From positions 62,001 to 126,000 of the forward strand of contig NZ_KB904746.1 of NCBI RefSeq assembly GCF_000380185.1: a stretch of DNA of 64,000 nucleotides. The letters are read 5' to 3'. The notes under the pieces were generated by a model that was given only the letters and a program-made list of their open reading frames with translations, searched no databases and had not been told where the DNA came from. Positions 52,388 to 62,663 of the stretch are shown one piece after another (the first letter of the stretch is position 1; every line of letters starts with the position of its first letter). The DNA is from Thiofilum flexile DSM 14609. GTDB lineage: Bacteria > Pseudomonadota > Gammaproteobacteria > Thiotrichales > Thiotrichaceae. Both the position numbers and the translations under genes were made by a program.

Positions 52388-54240
52388 GCTTTACGCTCCA
52401 ATTGGGTGACATCCCGTACTGCACCGTGAGAGGCTGAGGTTGTCATTGCGGCATACGCTTTTAAAGCGGCACTCACATAACGCTCACGATTAACAGGCTT
52501 CCACGCTTTGGCTCCTAATGAGTCCATCTCATCACGGCGAGCCGCTAATTCAGCAAAACTAACGCGCAATTCAATCTTACGATTAGGGATATCAATATCA
52601 ATCATATCCCCTTCTCGTACCAATCCAATGGCACCACCCTCTGCAGCTTCTGGCGAAACGTGACCAATCGATAGCCCCGATGTCCCCCCCGAAAAGCGTC
52701 CATCGGTAATCAAGGCGCAAGCCTTACCTAGACCTTTGGATTTTAAATAAGAAGTCGGATATAGCATCTCTTGCATACCCGGCCCACCGCGTGGCCCTTC
52801 ATAGCGAATCAATACCACATCACCGGCTTTAATTTTATCCCCCAAAATCGCCTCGACCGCGTCATCTTGGGATTCAAAAATCCGCGCGGGGCCTGAAAAT
52901 TTTAAAATACTAGCATCGACACCGGCGGTTTTAACCACACAACCTTCTTCAGCAATATTGCCAAATAACACCGCTAAACCACCATCTTGGGAGTAAGCAT
53001 GCTCTTTGCTACGAATACAGCCCTTAGCCCGATCATTATCTAAACTATCCCAACGCTTATTTTGGGAGAACGCTACTTGAGTTGGTACATTGCCGGGCGC
53101 TGCTTTATAAAATGTCGTCACAGCCTCAGAGGGGTTACGCATAATATCCCATTGATCTAAGGCATCGCCCATAGTAGGACTATGTACCGTTTTACACTCC
53201 CGATGAATCAATCCAGCGCGATCTAGCTCACCTAATAAGCCCATTACCCCACCGGCACGGTGTACGTCTTCCATATGATAGAGCTGAGTGGAAGGGGCTA
53301 CTTTACTTAAATTGGGGACTTTACGGCTCAGACGATCAATATCTGCTACGGTAAAATGCACCTCTCCTTCACGCGCAGCGGCTAATAAATGCAGTACGGT
53401 GTTGGTCGAACCACCCATGGCAATATCTAAGCACATGGCATTTTCAAAGGCTTCAAAGGTCGCAATCGAACGCGGTAAGGCGGATTCATCGCCTTGCTCA
53501 TAATAACGCTTGGCTAATTCAACCGCTAAACGTCCAGCACGTTTGAATAGCTCTTCACGATCCGCATGGGTCGCCAGTAACGAACCATTACCGGGCAAAC
53601 TCAAACCTAATGCCTCGGTTAAACAGTTCATGGAGTTTGCAGTAAACATCCCCGAACAAGAACCACAGGTAGGACAAGCCGAGCGTTCCATTTTATTAAC
53701 GTTTTCATCGCTTTCATTCGGATTAGCGGCTGAGACCATAGCATCCACTAGATCAAGCTTAACCATCTTACCTGAGATCAAAGCCTTGCCAGACTCCATC
53801 GGGCCGCCTGAAACAAACACTACAGGGATATTAAGGCGCATAGCGGCATTGAGCATGCCGGGGGTAATCTTGTCGCAGTTAGAAATACACACAATGGCAT
53901 CGGCACAATGCGCATTGACCATATACTCTACCGCATCAGAAATGACTTCGCGTGAGGGTAGGGAATACAACATACCGCTGTGTCCCATGGCAATCCCATC
54001 ATCCACGGCAATGGTATTAAACTCCTTAGCCACCCCACCGAAGGCTTCAATTTCACGCGCGACTAATTGGCCTAAGTCTTTTAAATGCACATGACCCGGC
54101 ACAAACTGGGTAAAAGAATTCGCAATCGCAATAATCGGTTTACTAAAATCTTCATCTTTCATGCCAGTGGCACGCCAGAGCGCACGAGCGCCAGCCATAT
54201 TGCGACCACCTGTTGAGGTGCGGGAACGGTAAACGGGCAT
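52384..54240 (-). CDS. ilvD: Dihydroxy-acid dehydratase
   Basis: Iron-sulfur enzyme of branched-chain amino acid synthesis that dehydrates dihydroxy acids to 2-oxo acids. 618 residues. Cluster cysteines are in [13 protein letters not shown] near 122 and [19 protein letters not shown] near 195; [19 protein letters not shown] near 520 is the C-terminal hallmark. Works with the ilvA product at 38712. Only the 4-base overlap links it to yjgA. Confidence 0.98.
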   Translation of the reverse strand: MPVYRSRTSTGGRNMAGARALWRATGMKDEDFSKPIIAIANSFTQFVPGHVHLKDLGQLVAREIEAFGGVAKEFNTIAVDDGIAMGHSGMLYSLPSREVISDAVEYMVNAHCADAIVCISNCDKITPGMLNAAMRLNIPVVFVSGGPMESGKALISGKMVKLDLVDAMVSAANPNESDENVNKMERSACPTCGSCSGMFTANSMNCLTEALGLSLPGNGSLLATHADREELFKRAGRLAVELAKRYYEQGDESALPRSIATFEAFENAMCLDIAMGGSTNTVLHLLAAAREGEVHFTVADIDRLSRKVPNLSKVAPSTQLYHMEDVHRAGGVMGLLGELDRAGLIHRECKTVHSPTMGDALDQWDIMRNPSEAVTTFYKAAPGNVPTQVAFSQNKRWDSLDNDRAKGCIRSKEHAYSQDGGLAVLFGNIAEEGCVVKTAGVDASILKFSGPARIFESQDDAVEAILGDKIKAGDVVLIRYEGPRGGPGMQEMLYPTSYLKSKGLGKACALITDGRFSGGTSGLSIGHVSPEAAEGGAIGLVREGDMIDIDIPNRKIELRVSFAELAARRDEMDSLGAKAWKPVNRERYVSAALKAYAAMTTSASHGAVRDVTQLERKA

Positions 54241-54335
54241 GGAAAACTCCTAAAACCAATCGGTACAAAACACTAAAAATAGTATTCTAACCCGCCCTAT
54301 GGTTATCGTCACATGCCTTTTTGTGCGTGGGTGTT

Positions 54336-54367
54336 TTGGCGCTGGGCTTGCAGACGCTCGTCATTCA
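54336..54367. repeat. Left direct repeat flanking a 1-kb insert
   Basis: TTGGCGCT, then six bases with mismatches, then AGACGCTCGTCATTCA; 28 of 32 positions equal the copy exactly 1000 bases to the right (55336-55367). On the minus strand it encodes LNDERLQAQRQ, part of a lost C-terminus that runs to a stop at 54309. Confidence 0.7.
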
Positions 54368-54480
54368 ATGGAATCCTCTATAAAAAAGATAGACCGCTTT
54401 TTTTGATGGCATAGACGGAGTCTGGACTAATATGTTATACAAGGATTCTGTCTAATAACCTGTTAGGTTTCGCCATACTC

Positions 54481-54801
54481 ATGACTCGCACCGAAGAGGT
54501 ACGCTTACTCACCGCTCTCATCAAACGGGCTGAGGACAGTCCAAGCGGATTACGTCGCGCACGCTTGCTTGCCTTCGCCAACTGGCTCTTGCTTGTCGCG
54601 GCAGGCATCGCCTTGCTTCAGATTGCTCCGTGTGGTGGCGCTGTCGTCTATATTGTGGCAGGTGTCGCTGTGGCGCTTGGATTCACAACAGGCTTTGTTT
54701 TTCTCTATCAACAATCATTCCAGCAATGGCCAGTGCTTGCTCCTTTCATCCGAACGGAAGAGGTCAGACGTCGACTCGAAGAGCTGACACGTGAAGGATA
54801 A
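54481..54801 (+). CDS. Unknown two-span membrane protein in the insert
   Basis: Protein of 106 residues, not recognised. Two hydrophobic segments at about 31-48 (FANWLLLVAAGIALLQIA) and 53-74 (GAVVYIVAGVAVALGFTTGF) lie between charged ends (MTRTEEVRLLTALIKRAEDS and EEVRRRLEELTREG). GC-rich codons (CGC, GTC, CTC, GCG) differ from all neighbours, showing foreign origin. No clear ribosome site. It lies inside the roughly 1-kb segment bounded by direct repeats. Confidence 0.6.
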   Translation: MTRTEEVRLLTALIKRAEDSPSGLRRARLLAFANWLLLVAAGIALLQIAPCGGAVVYIVAGVAVALGFTTGFVFLYQQSFQQWPVLAPFIRTEEVRRRLEELTREG

Positions 54802-54885
54802 AGTGCCAAGCCCATTCAACTGCGGCCGCACCGCTCAATTCAGATACTAGCGAATCAGCACACCAAATAAATAATAGGAGCCTTC

Positions 54886-55206
54886 CTGTCTGAAGAAATA
54901 AAGATTGCTCCTTTTAGCGAGATTCCGAACTCCAAAGGCGATCTCAACCTCGCGGTTGCTCAAGCACAGGAAATGACAGCCATTTTTGGTGCAATGGGGA
55001 TTGAAAAAGCCACTTTCAAATCTGGAGTTGCCTTTCACCGTGATGAGAAAAACGACACCACACTTGCAACAAAGGACGTAATTGTTCAACAACGCCAGCA
55101 CACCACAACTGTCACCTTCCGTAATGAGGGTAACAGTGAACGTCAAGCAATCGAAGAGCTAGCTGTACCTGTAACCGGATATACTGCCTATAAATTCTTA
55201 GCTTGA
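54886..55206 (+). CDS. Unknown small protein in the insert, possible CTG start
   Basis: Open frame of 106 codons if read from the CTG at 54886, which has TAGGAG five bases upstream; the first ATG is at 54973. The product (SEEIKIAPFSEIPNSKGDLN, later DEKNDTTLATKDVIVQQRQH) is soluble and unrecognised. Strong GAAGGAG follows its stop and leads into a short frame at 55219, so it may be the first gene of a cut operon. Foreign-looking composition. A start other than CTG cannot be excluded. Confidence 0.5.
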   Translation: MSEEIKIAPFSEIPNSKGDLNLAVAQAQEMTAIFGAMGIEKATFKSGVAFHRDEKNDTTLATKDVIVQQRQHTTTVTFRNEGNSERQAIEELAVPVTGYTAYKFLA

Positions 55207-55218
55207 AGGAGCAACGAC

Positions 55219-55320
55219 ATGGACACCCTAAATCCTGCATTAATGTCGGTTGACTACTTTTCATTTTGCACCTTTATCCATTCGTACAGTGTACTCACTT
55301 TTCAAGGTGTCCGCTGCTAA
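55219..55320 (+). pseudogene. 5' fragment of a third gene in the insert
   Basis: Starts ATG with AAGGAG 7 bases upstream, encodes MDTLNPALMSVDYFSF and then runs antisense through the end of the native membrane-protein gene to a stop at 55320. The strong ribosome site with a 33-codon product suggests a gene truncated at the insert's right junction. Confidence 0.5.
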
Positions 55321-55587
55321 TGAGCCAGATCGGTGTTGGCGCTCAGCGTGGAGACGCTCGTCATTCATGCGCATCAATTGTAGGGTTAGGTATAATTTGG
55401 CAGGTAAGGATAAAAACAAACCACCTGCAATCAACCCCGCCACTAACATAATCCCCGCTACACCTTGTTTAATGGGAATATCTGTAAAGAGGATTAGGCT
55501 CACCCCTACCGCAATCATGACTAAACCTATGCCAATCACGAGATACATTATGCGGATCAGTGTTTTGCTACTCACGGGTCGCACCAC
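55261..55587 (-). CDS. Small two-span membrane protein with replaced C-terminus
   Basis: Protein of 108 residues, unrecognised. Two membrane segments at about 13-32 (MYLVIGIGLVMIAVGVSLIL) and 40-62. After MNDERLHAERQ the tail HRSGSLAADTLKSEYTVRMD comes from near or inside the foreign segment. A second copy of the MNDERL block, continuing to a stop as NTHAQKGM, lies at 54309-54367. I infer that this was the original C-terminus and that the insert displaced it. Confidence 0.6.
   Translation of the reverse strand: MVRPVSSKTLIRIMYLVIGIGLVMIAVGVSLILFTDIPIKQGVAGIMLVAGLIAGGLFLSLPAKLYLTLQLMRMNDERLHAERQHRSGSLAADTLKSEYTVRMDKGAK
55336..55367. repeat. Right direct repeat flanking the 1-kb insert
   Basis: Copy of the 54336-54367 repeat with four mismatches, inside the membrane-protein gene (codons for MNDERLHAERQ). 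The direct orientation and gene interruption fit insertion at a short attachment-like site or a recombination between repeats. Confidence 0.7.
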
Positions 55588-55739
55588 CTGATATATTGAA
55601 ATAGGTTTAGTATGCGACTGAAGGGTTAGTGCGCATTGCGTCTCATCAAAGCTATAGTAAAAGTTTTACTGGGCACAGCTACTAGCTAAAATAATTCAAG
55701 TCCTACTTTTGATTATTTTTTGTATATAAAGAGTCGATT

Positions 55740-58700
55740 ATGGATGTCTGTCATGGCACATGGATACCCTCTCCTATCACCCCCCATGAGTTTGATAATA
55801 ATGGGCAACTAGTAGTATGGGTCGAAACAGCGACTCGCTCAAAGCGTAAAAAACAGCCTCATGAACACCCGTTTCATTTAGCCCAACCTGATGAACTAAG
55901 AGAGTGGTTTACGAGTGAGCTTACGGTATATAAAGATCTGCTGTTACCCAACGTAGCACCCGCCCTGCGCTTTTATGCCACCCTACCTAGCATTACAGAA
56001 GACAAACAAGCGTCTCCTTTACCTAGTATGGAAATGGCTCAGCTCACCGGACATTATCCCCCTGATGACTACCATTGGCAAAGCTGGACTATTCAAGGGC
56101 TTAGCATCGCACAGCCCTTATATTTTCTGCGTGAATTACAATTTGCTATGCACTTTCTACCGACTGGGATACGGTTTGGAGCGGATCTATTGTTTTGGAT
56201 TCAATACGCCCAACAATTGCGCAATGTAATACGGCAGCACCAATTCATCCCGATACTGCAATGTCCTCAAACTAATGCCCCCAAAAAAAGCAAAACGCCC
56301 CCAACTCATTTCAATTTTTATACTGGTTGGGCACCGGCTGAGGTGGGTATTTATGAACAAGGTTTAGTCGATTTCGCTAATGCCATGCCATTAGTATGCA
56401 CCACCTATGACACTCAGCCGCCTCAATCCCACCCGCCTGCATCTCTCCAAGGCTGGGAACCTATCACGCTGTTGCGTCATTTTTCCGAACAGCAAATCAA
56501 TCTGCTCGCCAAAAATACCCCCCTAACCCTAAAAGCCAGCAAGCAGCTTGCTGATACGTGGCTCTTCGATAACTTTGGCTCAACCCTGATACAGAGTGGC
56601 CTCAGTTTAGAGGAATGGCGACAGTGGCATGCTTGGCAACAAGCCTTACTGAGTAATAGCGCTCAAGGCCAAGACTTTATCCTCGGACTACGGCTACAAA
56701 CCTCAGATGAAACGAGTCGCGATAGCACTTGGTGGCTAAACTTTTTTGTCGAATCTAGCCAAGACCCCTCATTGAAAATTGATCTAGCCGATTGGTGGGC
56801 TTTGTCTAGTACTGAACAAAAACAATGGTATAAACACTTCGGACAACAATTTGAGCGCAAGCTCCTCGTCAGTATGGGGCATGCTGCGCGTATGTGTCCG
56901 GTTTTATGGCAGGCCTTAGAATCCTCAAAACCCGATGGCTTACCATTAAATCTTGAGGGGGCATATGAATTTCTTAAAAATGATGCCCTCCTCTTAGAAG
57001 CTACAGGTTTTAAAATTGTACTACCTAGCTGGTGGACACCCCAAGGCCGTAAACGCGCCCGTTTACGCATAAAAGCAAGTGGTAAAACGAAAGCAGCCGC
57101 CGATCAAAACAGTGCTAAGGGTTATTTTTCACTACCTGATCTCGTGCAATACCGTTATGAACTATCGATTGGTGATGAAACCGTCAGTAAGCAAGAATGG
57201 CAAAACCTAGTCAATGCTAAAACCCCTCTCGTCCAGTTTCGCGGCGAATGGATGGAGCTAGATCGAGAGCATATGGATGAGTTACTGCAACTCATGCGCC
57301 AACAAGAGCAAGGTGAGATTACCCCTATCTCCCTCCAAGACATGCTCAAGCAACGCGCCGAAGCCAATGAGCAAATGACTGAATTTGTATTCGACGAAGC
57401 CCTAAACGATATACTCACCCGCCTACAGCAACCGCGTGCCACCGATCTACTAGACAACCCACAAGGATTACAAGGACAGCTTAGACCCTATCAAAAGCAA
57501 GGACTATCATGGCTCGCTACCCAAGAAGCATTAGGGCTCAATCCTTGTCTAGCCGATGATATGGGCTTAGGTAAAACTATTCAGGTGATTGCCCTATTAC
57601 TACACGAACAGGCTCAGCGTAAACCCGAACAAAAATTAGCGCCTACTCTCTTGATTGCGCCGACTTCGGTCTTAAGTAACTGGCAAAAGGAATTACAAAA
57701 ATTTGCCCCATCATTGAGTAGCCTGATTCATCATGGCAGTAAACGCAGCACAGTAGCGGCCGACTTTAAGGCTAATGTCGCGGCACATCAGGTGATTATT
57801 ACCTCCTTTACCATTGCCCGCAAAGACAGTGAACTCCTCAAAAAGCAGCCTTGGCAACGCGTTATTATTGATGAGGCTCAAAACATTAAAAACCCTAAAT
57901 CCGCCCAAGCCAAGGCGATTTATAGCCTCAATGCCCCCCATCGTATCGCTATGACCGGCACACCTATAGAAAACCGCCTCATGGATATGTGGTCTTTATT
58001 TCACTTTTTAAATCCGGGATATTTAGGGGCGGCCACTCAGTTTAAACGGGCTTATGAAACCCCAATTCAACGCGAGGGCGATATTCAACGCTCCCAACAA
58101 TTACAACGCCTCGTGCAGCCTTTTATTTTACGGCGGCTTAAAACGGATAAATCCATTATTAGTGATCTACCCGATAAATTAGAACAAAACGTGTATTGTA
58201 ATCTCACCCAAGAACAAGCCACGCTCTACCAAGCTACGGTGGATGAGGTACAACGTAAACTAGAAGAAGTTGAAGGGATGCAGCGTCGGGGCTTAATCCT
58301 ATCTACACTGTTGCGCCTGAAACAAATCTGTAATCATCCCGCTCAATTCCTACAAGATGGGAGTGTTTTTAGTGCTGAGCGCTCGCATAAACTAGCACGG
58401 GTACAGGAGATGTTAGAGGAAGCATTAGAGGCGGGGGATAGTATGCTGCTATTTACTCAATTTACTGAAATAGGCAGCCAGCTCGAAAAAACCTTACGCG
58501 AAAAATACGCCTGCCCCATCTATTATCTGCACGGTGCGACCAGCCGCAAACAACGCGAGCAAATGATTGAAGCCTTCCAAGACCCCGATACCCCCGCCGG
58601 TATTTTTATCCTCTCGTTAAAAGCCGGTGGTGTCGGTATTACCCTCACCCGCGCTAATCATGTGTTTCATTTTGATCGCTGGTGGAACCCCGCAGTGGAA

Positions 58701-58928
58701 AATCAGGCTACTGATCGTGCCTATCGTATTGGGCAACAAAAAACGGTATTTGCTCACAAAATGGTAACGCTCGGCACGTTAGAGGAGCGCATTGATCAAA
58801 TGATTACTGATAAAAAAGCACTCGCCGATAGCATTGTAGGCACTGATGAAACCTGGCTGACTGAAATGGATAATGCTGCCTTTTATCAACTAATTCAGCT
58901 CAATCGCACCACGATTATGGAGGCTTAA
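55740..58928 (+). CDS. SNF2-family helicase/ATPase
   Basis: Large Swi2/Snf2-type DNA translocase of 1062 residues. The N-terminal 560 residues include an SNF2-associated domain (LRFYATLPSITEDKQ near 78, VQFRGEWMELDREHMDELLQ near 500). The motor domain begins LRPYQKQGLSWLATQEALGL near 581. It has Walker A DDMGLGKTIQVIALL near 605, DEAQNIKNPKSAQAKAI near 709, MTGTPIENRLMDMWSLFHFL near 738, and motif VI VENQATDRAYRIGQQKTVF near 990. The SWIM gene follows after 2 bases; bacterial SNF2/SWIM pairs are common but their task is not settled. Confidence 0.95.
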   Translation: MDVCHGTWIPSPITPHEFDNNGQLVVWVETATRSKRKKQPHEHPFHLAQPDELREWFTSELTVYKDLLLPNVAPALRFYATLPSITEDKQASPLPSMEMAQLTGHYPPDDYHWQSWTIQGLSIAQPLYFLRELQFAMHFLPTGIRFGADLLFWIQYAQQLRNVIRQHQFIPILQCPQTNAPKKSKTPPTHFNFYTGWAPAEVGIYEQGLVDFANAMPLVCTTYDTQPPQSHPPASLQGWEPITLLRHFSEQQINLLAKNTPLTLKASKQLADTWLFDNFGSTLIQSGLSLEEWRQWHAWQQALLSNSAQGQDFILGLRLQTSDETSRDSTWWLNFFVESSQDPSLKIDLADWWALSSTEQKQWYKHFGQQFERKLLVSMGHAARMCPVLWQALESSKPDGLPLNLEGAYEFLKNDALLLEATGFKIVLPSWWTPQGRKRARLRIKASGKTKAAADQNSAKGYFSLPDLVQYRYELSIGDETVSKQEWQNLVNAKTPLVQFRGEWMELDREHMDELLQLMRQQEQGEITPISLQDMLKQRAEANEQMTEFVFDEALNDILTRLQQPRATDLLDNPQGLQGQLRPYQKQGLSWLATQEALGLNPCLADDMGLGKTIQVIALLLHEQAQRKPEQKLAPTLLIAPTSVLSNWQKELQKFAPSLSSLIHHGSKRSTVAADFKANVAAHQVIITSFTIARKDSELLKKQPWQRVIIDEAQNIKNPKSAQAKAIYSLNAPHRIAMTGTPIENRLMDMWSLFHFLNPGYLGAATQFKRAYETPIQREGDIQRSQQLQRLVQPFILRRLKTDKSIISDLPDKLEQNVYCNLTQEQATLYQATVDEVQRKLEEVEGMQRRGLILSTLLRLKQICNHPAQFLQDGSVFSAERSHKLARVQEMLEEALEAGDSMLLFTQFTEIGSQLEKTLREKYACPIYYLHGATSRKQREQMIEAFQDPDTPAGIFILSLKAGGVGITLTRANHVFHFDRWWNPAVENQATDRAYRIGQQKTVFAHKMVTLGTLEERIDQMITDKKALADSIVGTDETWLTEMDNAAFYQLIQLNRTTIMEA

Positions 58929-58930
58929 CG

Positions 58931-59764
58931 ATGGCAAGCTTAACTCGAACTTGGTGGGGTGAGAAATTCCTCAATGTGCTCTCCATTAGTATGGATAGCG
59001 GGCGCTTAGCGCGGGGGCGTAGTTATGCCGGGCCCAATCGTTTATTAACCTTTACGATTGAGGGCACTAAGATCACTGCCACCGTGCGCGGTAATGTGAA
59101 CCCCTATTTCGGCGTTTACAAAGAGCCACAGTACAAAACCAGCGTACAACTCAAAACCTTCTCAGCCAAAGACTGGGAGCAGTTAGTAGCGTTGATTAGT
59201 GAGAATGCGGCGTGTTTGTCGCAATTATTATTAGGGGAAGTGCCGAATCATATTGAGGATATTTTTTCTCAAAAAGGGCTTGAGCTGTTACCTAAAAGGC
59301 GGGATGACCTGATTAGTGAATGCTCTTGTCCTGATTATGCCTCGCCTTGTAAGCATGTAGCGGGGGTCTATTATAAAATTGCCTCGCTCTTAGATCGTGA
59401 CCCGCTCTTAGTTTTCCAATTACGCGGCATGGATATAACCAAACTGCAAGAAAAGCTCGCTCAATCCCCTTTAGGACAGGCTCTACTCGATCAACGTGCC
59501 GATCAGCAACTCCCACTGATCTATCACACCCAGCGCTATACCGCCCCCCAAACCGTTTCATTAAATAATCCCAGTTTAAAAACCTTTTGGCACGGGCAAC
59601 AAGCACTACCACTAGTAAGCACCCAAACCCAAGCCGTCACTTCTGCGGTATTGTTGAAAAAGGCGGGAGATTATCCAGCTTTTTGGACCCGTAATAATTC
59701 ATTTATTAGCGCGATGGAGGAGGTCTATGACTTGATGATCAAAAAAAATAAAGGAGTGTTTTAA
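58931..59764 (+). CDS. SWIM zinc-finger protein
   Basis: Partner of the upstream SNF2 protein, 277 residues. The SWIM motif [12 protein letters not shown] at about 130-141 (CxC-x(6)-CxH) would bind zinc and DNA or protein. [20 protein letters not shown] and [20 protein letters not shown] at the start are typical for these SNF2-linked proteins. Same operon, 2-base gap. Stop overlaps that of the convergent mvaB by four bases. Confidence 0.92.
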   Translation: MASLTRTWWGEKFLNVLSISMDSGRLARGRSYAGPNRLLTFTIEGTKITATVRGNVNPYFGVYKEPQYKTSVQLKTFSAKDWEQLVALISENAACLSQLLLGEVPNHIEDIFSQKGLELLPKRRDDLISECSCPDYASPCKHVAGVYYKIASLLDRDPLLVFQLRGMDITKLQEKLAQSPLGQALLDQRADQQLPLIYHTQRYTAPQTVSLNNPSLKTFWHGQQALPLVSTQTQAVTSAVLLKKAGDYPAFWTRNNSFISAMEEVYDLMIKKNKGVF

Positions 59765-60657
59765 GGCATTAAAGCCCTAGCGACCTTAGAAGCCGGTGAG
59801 CGACCTAAATAGTCTGCAATATACCGGCTAGCGAGGAGTAATTGGGTTAAATCCACACCTGTTTCAATACCCATACCATTGAGCATATAGAGCACATCTT
59901 CAGTCGCCACATTGCCACTCGCCCCCTTAGCATAGGGGCACCCCCCCAAACCAGCAATAGAGCTATCAATCACAGAGATACCGAGCTGCATCACTGCCAA
60001 TAGGTTGGCGAGACCCTGCCCATAGGTATCATGAAAGTGTGCGGCTAAATGTTCTATGGGAATCTGTTGGGTAACTGCATCAATCATACGTTGCGCTTTT
60101 AAAGGCGTACCTACCCCAATCGTGTCCCCTAGTGATATTTCATAGCAGCCCATGTGATACAAAGCACTAGCGACTTCTACCACTTTGCTAACCGCAATAT
60201 CCCCCTCATACGGACAGCCTAATACACACGATACATAGCCCCGCACTCTCACCTCATGGGCTTTAGCTTGCTCCATCACGACTTGAAAGCGCTCTAGACT
60301 CTCGCTAATGCTGCAATTAATATTTTTCTGGGTGAAGGTTTCTGAGGCAGCGGCAAAGATAGCGATATCTTTTACCCCCGCTGCCAGCGCTTCAGCCATA
60401 CCCTTAGCATTGGGTACCAACATGGGATAACTCACACCCTCATGCTTTGGGATGCTGGTATACACCTCGCTACTACCCGTCATTTGCGGCACCCATTTAG
60501 GTGAGACAAAACTCCCCACTTCTACCACGGATAATCCGGCCTCGACCAGCTTTTCAACTAGGGCTATTTTGATCTCAATCGGTACTAGGGTAGGTTCATT
60601 TTGCAAACCATCGCGTGCACCAACTTCGACGATTTTGACATAGATGGGTAAACTCAT
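59761..60657 (-). CDS. mvaB: Hydroxymethylglutaryl-CoA lyase
   Basis: Splits HMG-CoA into acetyl-CoA and acetoacetate, last step of leucine breakdown. 298 residues, TIM barrel. [20 protein letters not shown] near 11 (metal and catalytic Asp/Arg) and [20 protein letters not shown] near 234 (catalytic Cys) are diagnostic. It lies 4 bases downstream of the carboxylase alpha gene in the mccB-mccA-mvaB operon. Confidence 0.97.
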   Translation of the reverse strand: MSLPIYVKIVEVGARDGLQNEPTLVPIEIKIALVEKLVEAGLSVVEVGSFVSPKWVPQMTGSSEVYTSIPKHEGVSYPMLVPNAKGMAEALAAGVKDIAIFAAASETFTQKNINCSISESLERFQVVMEQAKAHEVRVRGYVSCVLGCPYEGDIAVSKVVEVASALYHMGCYEISLGDTIGVGTPLKAQRMIDAVTQQIPIEHLAAHFHDTYGQGLANLLAVMQLGISVIDSSIAGLGGCPYAKGASGNVATEDVLYMLNGMGIETGVDLTQLLLASRYIADYLGRSPASKVARALMP

Positions 60658-60661
60658 CGTC

Positions 60662-62653
60662 TTACTCCAAGCTCAATAAGGTATCACCCTCTTTGACCTG
60701 ATCACCGACTTGGAAATAAATGGCCTGCACGCTACCATCTTGTGGTGAGGTTATGGTGTGCTCCATTTTCATGGCAACCATGATCACTAATGCTGTCCCC
60801 GCTTTGACCGGATCACCCACTTTGACCAATAGCTCCAACACTACCCCCGGCATAGGAGCCGTTAACCCACCGCTCGGTATAGTGTGCTCATTGACTGCCT
60901 GTAGAGGATCATAGACATGCAACTGCCATACTCGCCCCTCCCAAAACACTAACCAAGCACTCTCCACAGGCACAATCCGAATACGATACGTTTTTTGCCC
61001 CAGTACGATTTGCCATTCATCACCCCCAATACACTCCCCGCGTAAAAGCTTTTCACCCGTAGCTAGCTGCACATAATAAGCCTCACTCCGTTTCACTCCC
61101 TGCATGGGGTAAAGTGCTTCACCGATTTGAAAGGTAAAGGTATCAATAGGTAATTGATTCACCCACCAAGCATCCGCTAGCGCCCAAGGGGAATGAGGGT
61201 CTAAGGTTTGGCTTTGTGTCTGTGATGATAGGGTTTGCCTATGAGCTAGCTCACGCACTACGGCTGCTGCCATGACTTCATCCGGTGGTGTACTAGGTGC
61301 AGGGAATAACTCTGCCCTATGCTGCTCAATAAAACCTGTATGGACGCTACCTGCCACAAAGTCTGGATTACGTGCAAGCTGGCCTAAAAACGCCAGATTA
61401 GTATTCAAGCCCCCCATATAGTAATGACTCAGTGCGGCTTGTAACCGTTGCAATGCCTGTGTGCGATCTGCCCCCCATACAATCAATTTAGCCAGCATAG
61501 GATCATAAAACAGACTGACCTCATCCCCCGCTCTGATACCCGTATCAATACGTACTGAGTGATTAGTGTCAGGGGTAATCAATACTTGTACGGTACCCGT
61601 TGAGGGTAAAAAATCGTGCTCCGGTGTTTCGGCATAAATACGCACTTCAAACGCATGACCGTTGATTTTTAATTGTTCTTGCGTCAAAGGGAGTGGCTCA
61701 CCATTAGCCACACGTAATTGCCACTCAACCAAATCTTGCCCTGAAATCATTTCAGTCACGGGATGCTCAACCTGTAAACGGGTATTCATCTCCATAAAGA
61801 AAAACTCACCGCTTTGATCCAGCAAAAACTCCACGGTTCCAGCCCCCACATAAGCAATAGCCTTAGCCGCATTAATAGCCGCTTGTCCCATCGCATGACG
61901 TAGTGCTGGTTTCATATGCGGTGCAGGTGCCTCCTCCATGACTTTTTGATGGCGACGTTGAATGGAGCAATCACGCTCAAATAGATGGACAACATTACCC
62001 TGCGTATCGGCAAATACTTGCAGCTCTATATGGCGCGGATTTACCAAATAACGCTCAATGAGTACGGCATCATTACCAAACGATGCTATCGCTTCACGTT
62101 TAGCAGCGGCTAATGCAGCATCAAACTCGTCCAATGATTGGACTATGCGCATACCCTTACCGCCCCCACCGGCACTGGCTTTAATCAATTGGGGGTAGCC
62201 AATGGCTTGTGATTGCTCACGTAATAGCTCTGGGGATTGATCAGCACCGTGATAGCCCGGCACAAGCGGAACCTGTGCGTTTGCCATTAAGCGCTTGGAC
62301 TCACTTTTTAACCCCATCGCAATAATCGCTGAGGTCGGAGGCCCGATGAATACCACACCGGCGGCTTGACACGCTTCAGCAAACTCGGCATTTTCAGACA
62401 AAAAACCATAGCCCGGATGTATAGCTTGCGCTCCTGTTATGTGAGCAATTTCTAAAATTTTATCCCCACGCAAATAGCTCTCAGTAGCTGCAGCTTCACC
62501 AATCCAATAGGCTTCATCGCAGACCTTAACGTGTTCAGCCCTAGCATCTGCTGTAGAGTAGACTGCAACGGTTTTTATCCCCAAGCGGCGAGCGGTGCGG
62601 GCAATACGACAGGCAATTTCACCACGATTAGCTATCAGGATTTTAGTAAACAT
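60662..62653 (-). CDS. mccA: Methylcrotonyl-CoA carboxylase, biotin-containing alpha subunit
   Basis: ATP-dependent biotin carboxylase and biotin carrier of leucine catabolism, 663 residues from the ATG at 62653 (GGAGATC upstream; the longer frame overlaps mccB). [20 protein letters not shown] at the start, ATP-grasp loop [14 protein letters not shown] near 158, [16 protein letters not shown] near 288. The biotinyl domain ends the protein with VAMKMEHTI, whose Lys carries biotin. Starts 10 bases after mccB. Confidence 0.95.
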   Translation of the reverse strand: MFTKILIANRGEIACRIARTARRLGIKTVAVYSTADARAEHVKVCDEAYWIGEAAATESYLRGDKILEIAHITGAQAIHPGYGFLSENAEFAEACQAAGVVFIGPPTSAIIAMGLKSESKRLMANAQVPLVPGYHGADQSPELLREQSQAIGYPQLIKASAGGGGKGMRIVQSLDEFDAALAAAKREAIASFGNDAVLIERYLVNPRHIELQVFADTQGNVVHLFERDCSIQRRHQKVMEEAPAPHMKPALRHAMGQAAINAAKAIAYVGAGTVEFLLDQSGEFFFMEMNTRLQVEHPVTEMISGQDLVEWQLRVANGEPLPLTQEQLKINGHAFEVRIYAETPEHDFLPSTGTVQVLITPDTNHSVRIDTGIRAGDEVSLFYDPMLAKLIVWGADRTQALQRLQAALSHYYMGGLNTNLAFLGQLARNPDFVAGSVHTGFIEQHRAELFPAPSTPPDEVMAAAVVRELAHRQTLSSQTQSQTLDPHSPWALADAWWVNQLPIDTFTFQIGEALYPMQGVKRSEAYYVQLATGEKLLRGECIGGDEWQIVLGQKTYRIRIVPVESAWLVFWEGRVWQLHVYDPLQAVNEHTIPSGGLTAPMPGVVLELLVKVGDPVKAGTALVIMVAMKMEHTITSPQDGSVQAIYFQVGDQVKEGDTLLSLE

Positions 62654-62663
62654 GATGATCTCC

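Noticed and set aside
54420-54480. Integron attC site before the 54481 gene
   Set aside because: GTTAGGT fits the core GTTRRRY, but no imperfect palindrome of attC length or matching inverse core was found and no integrase is present.
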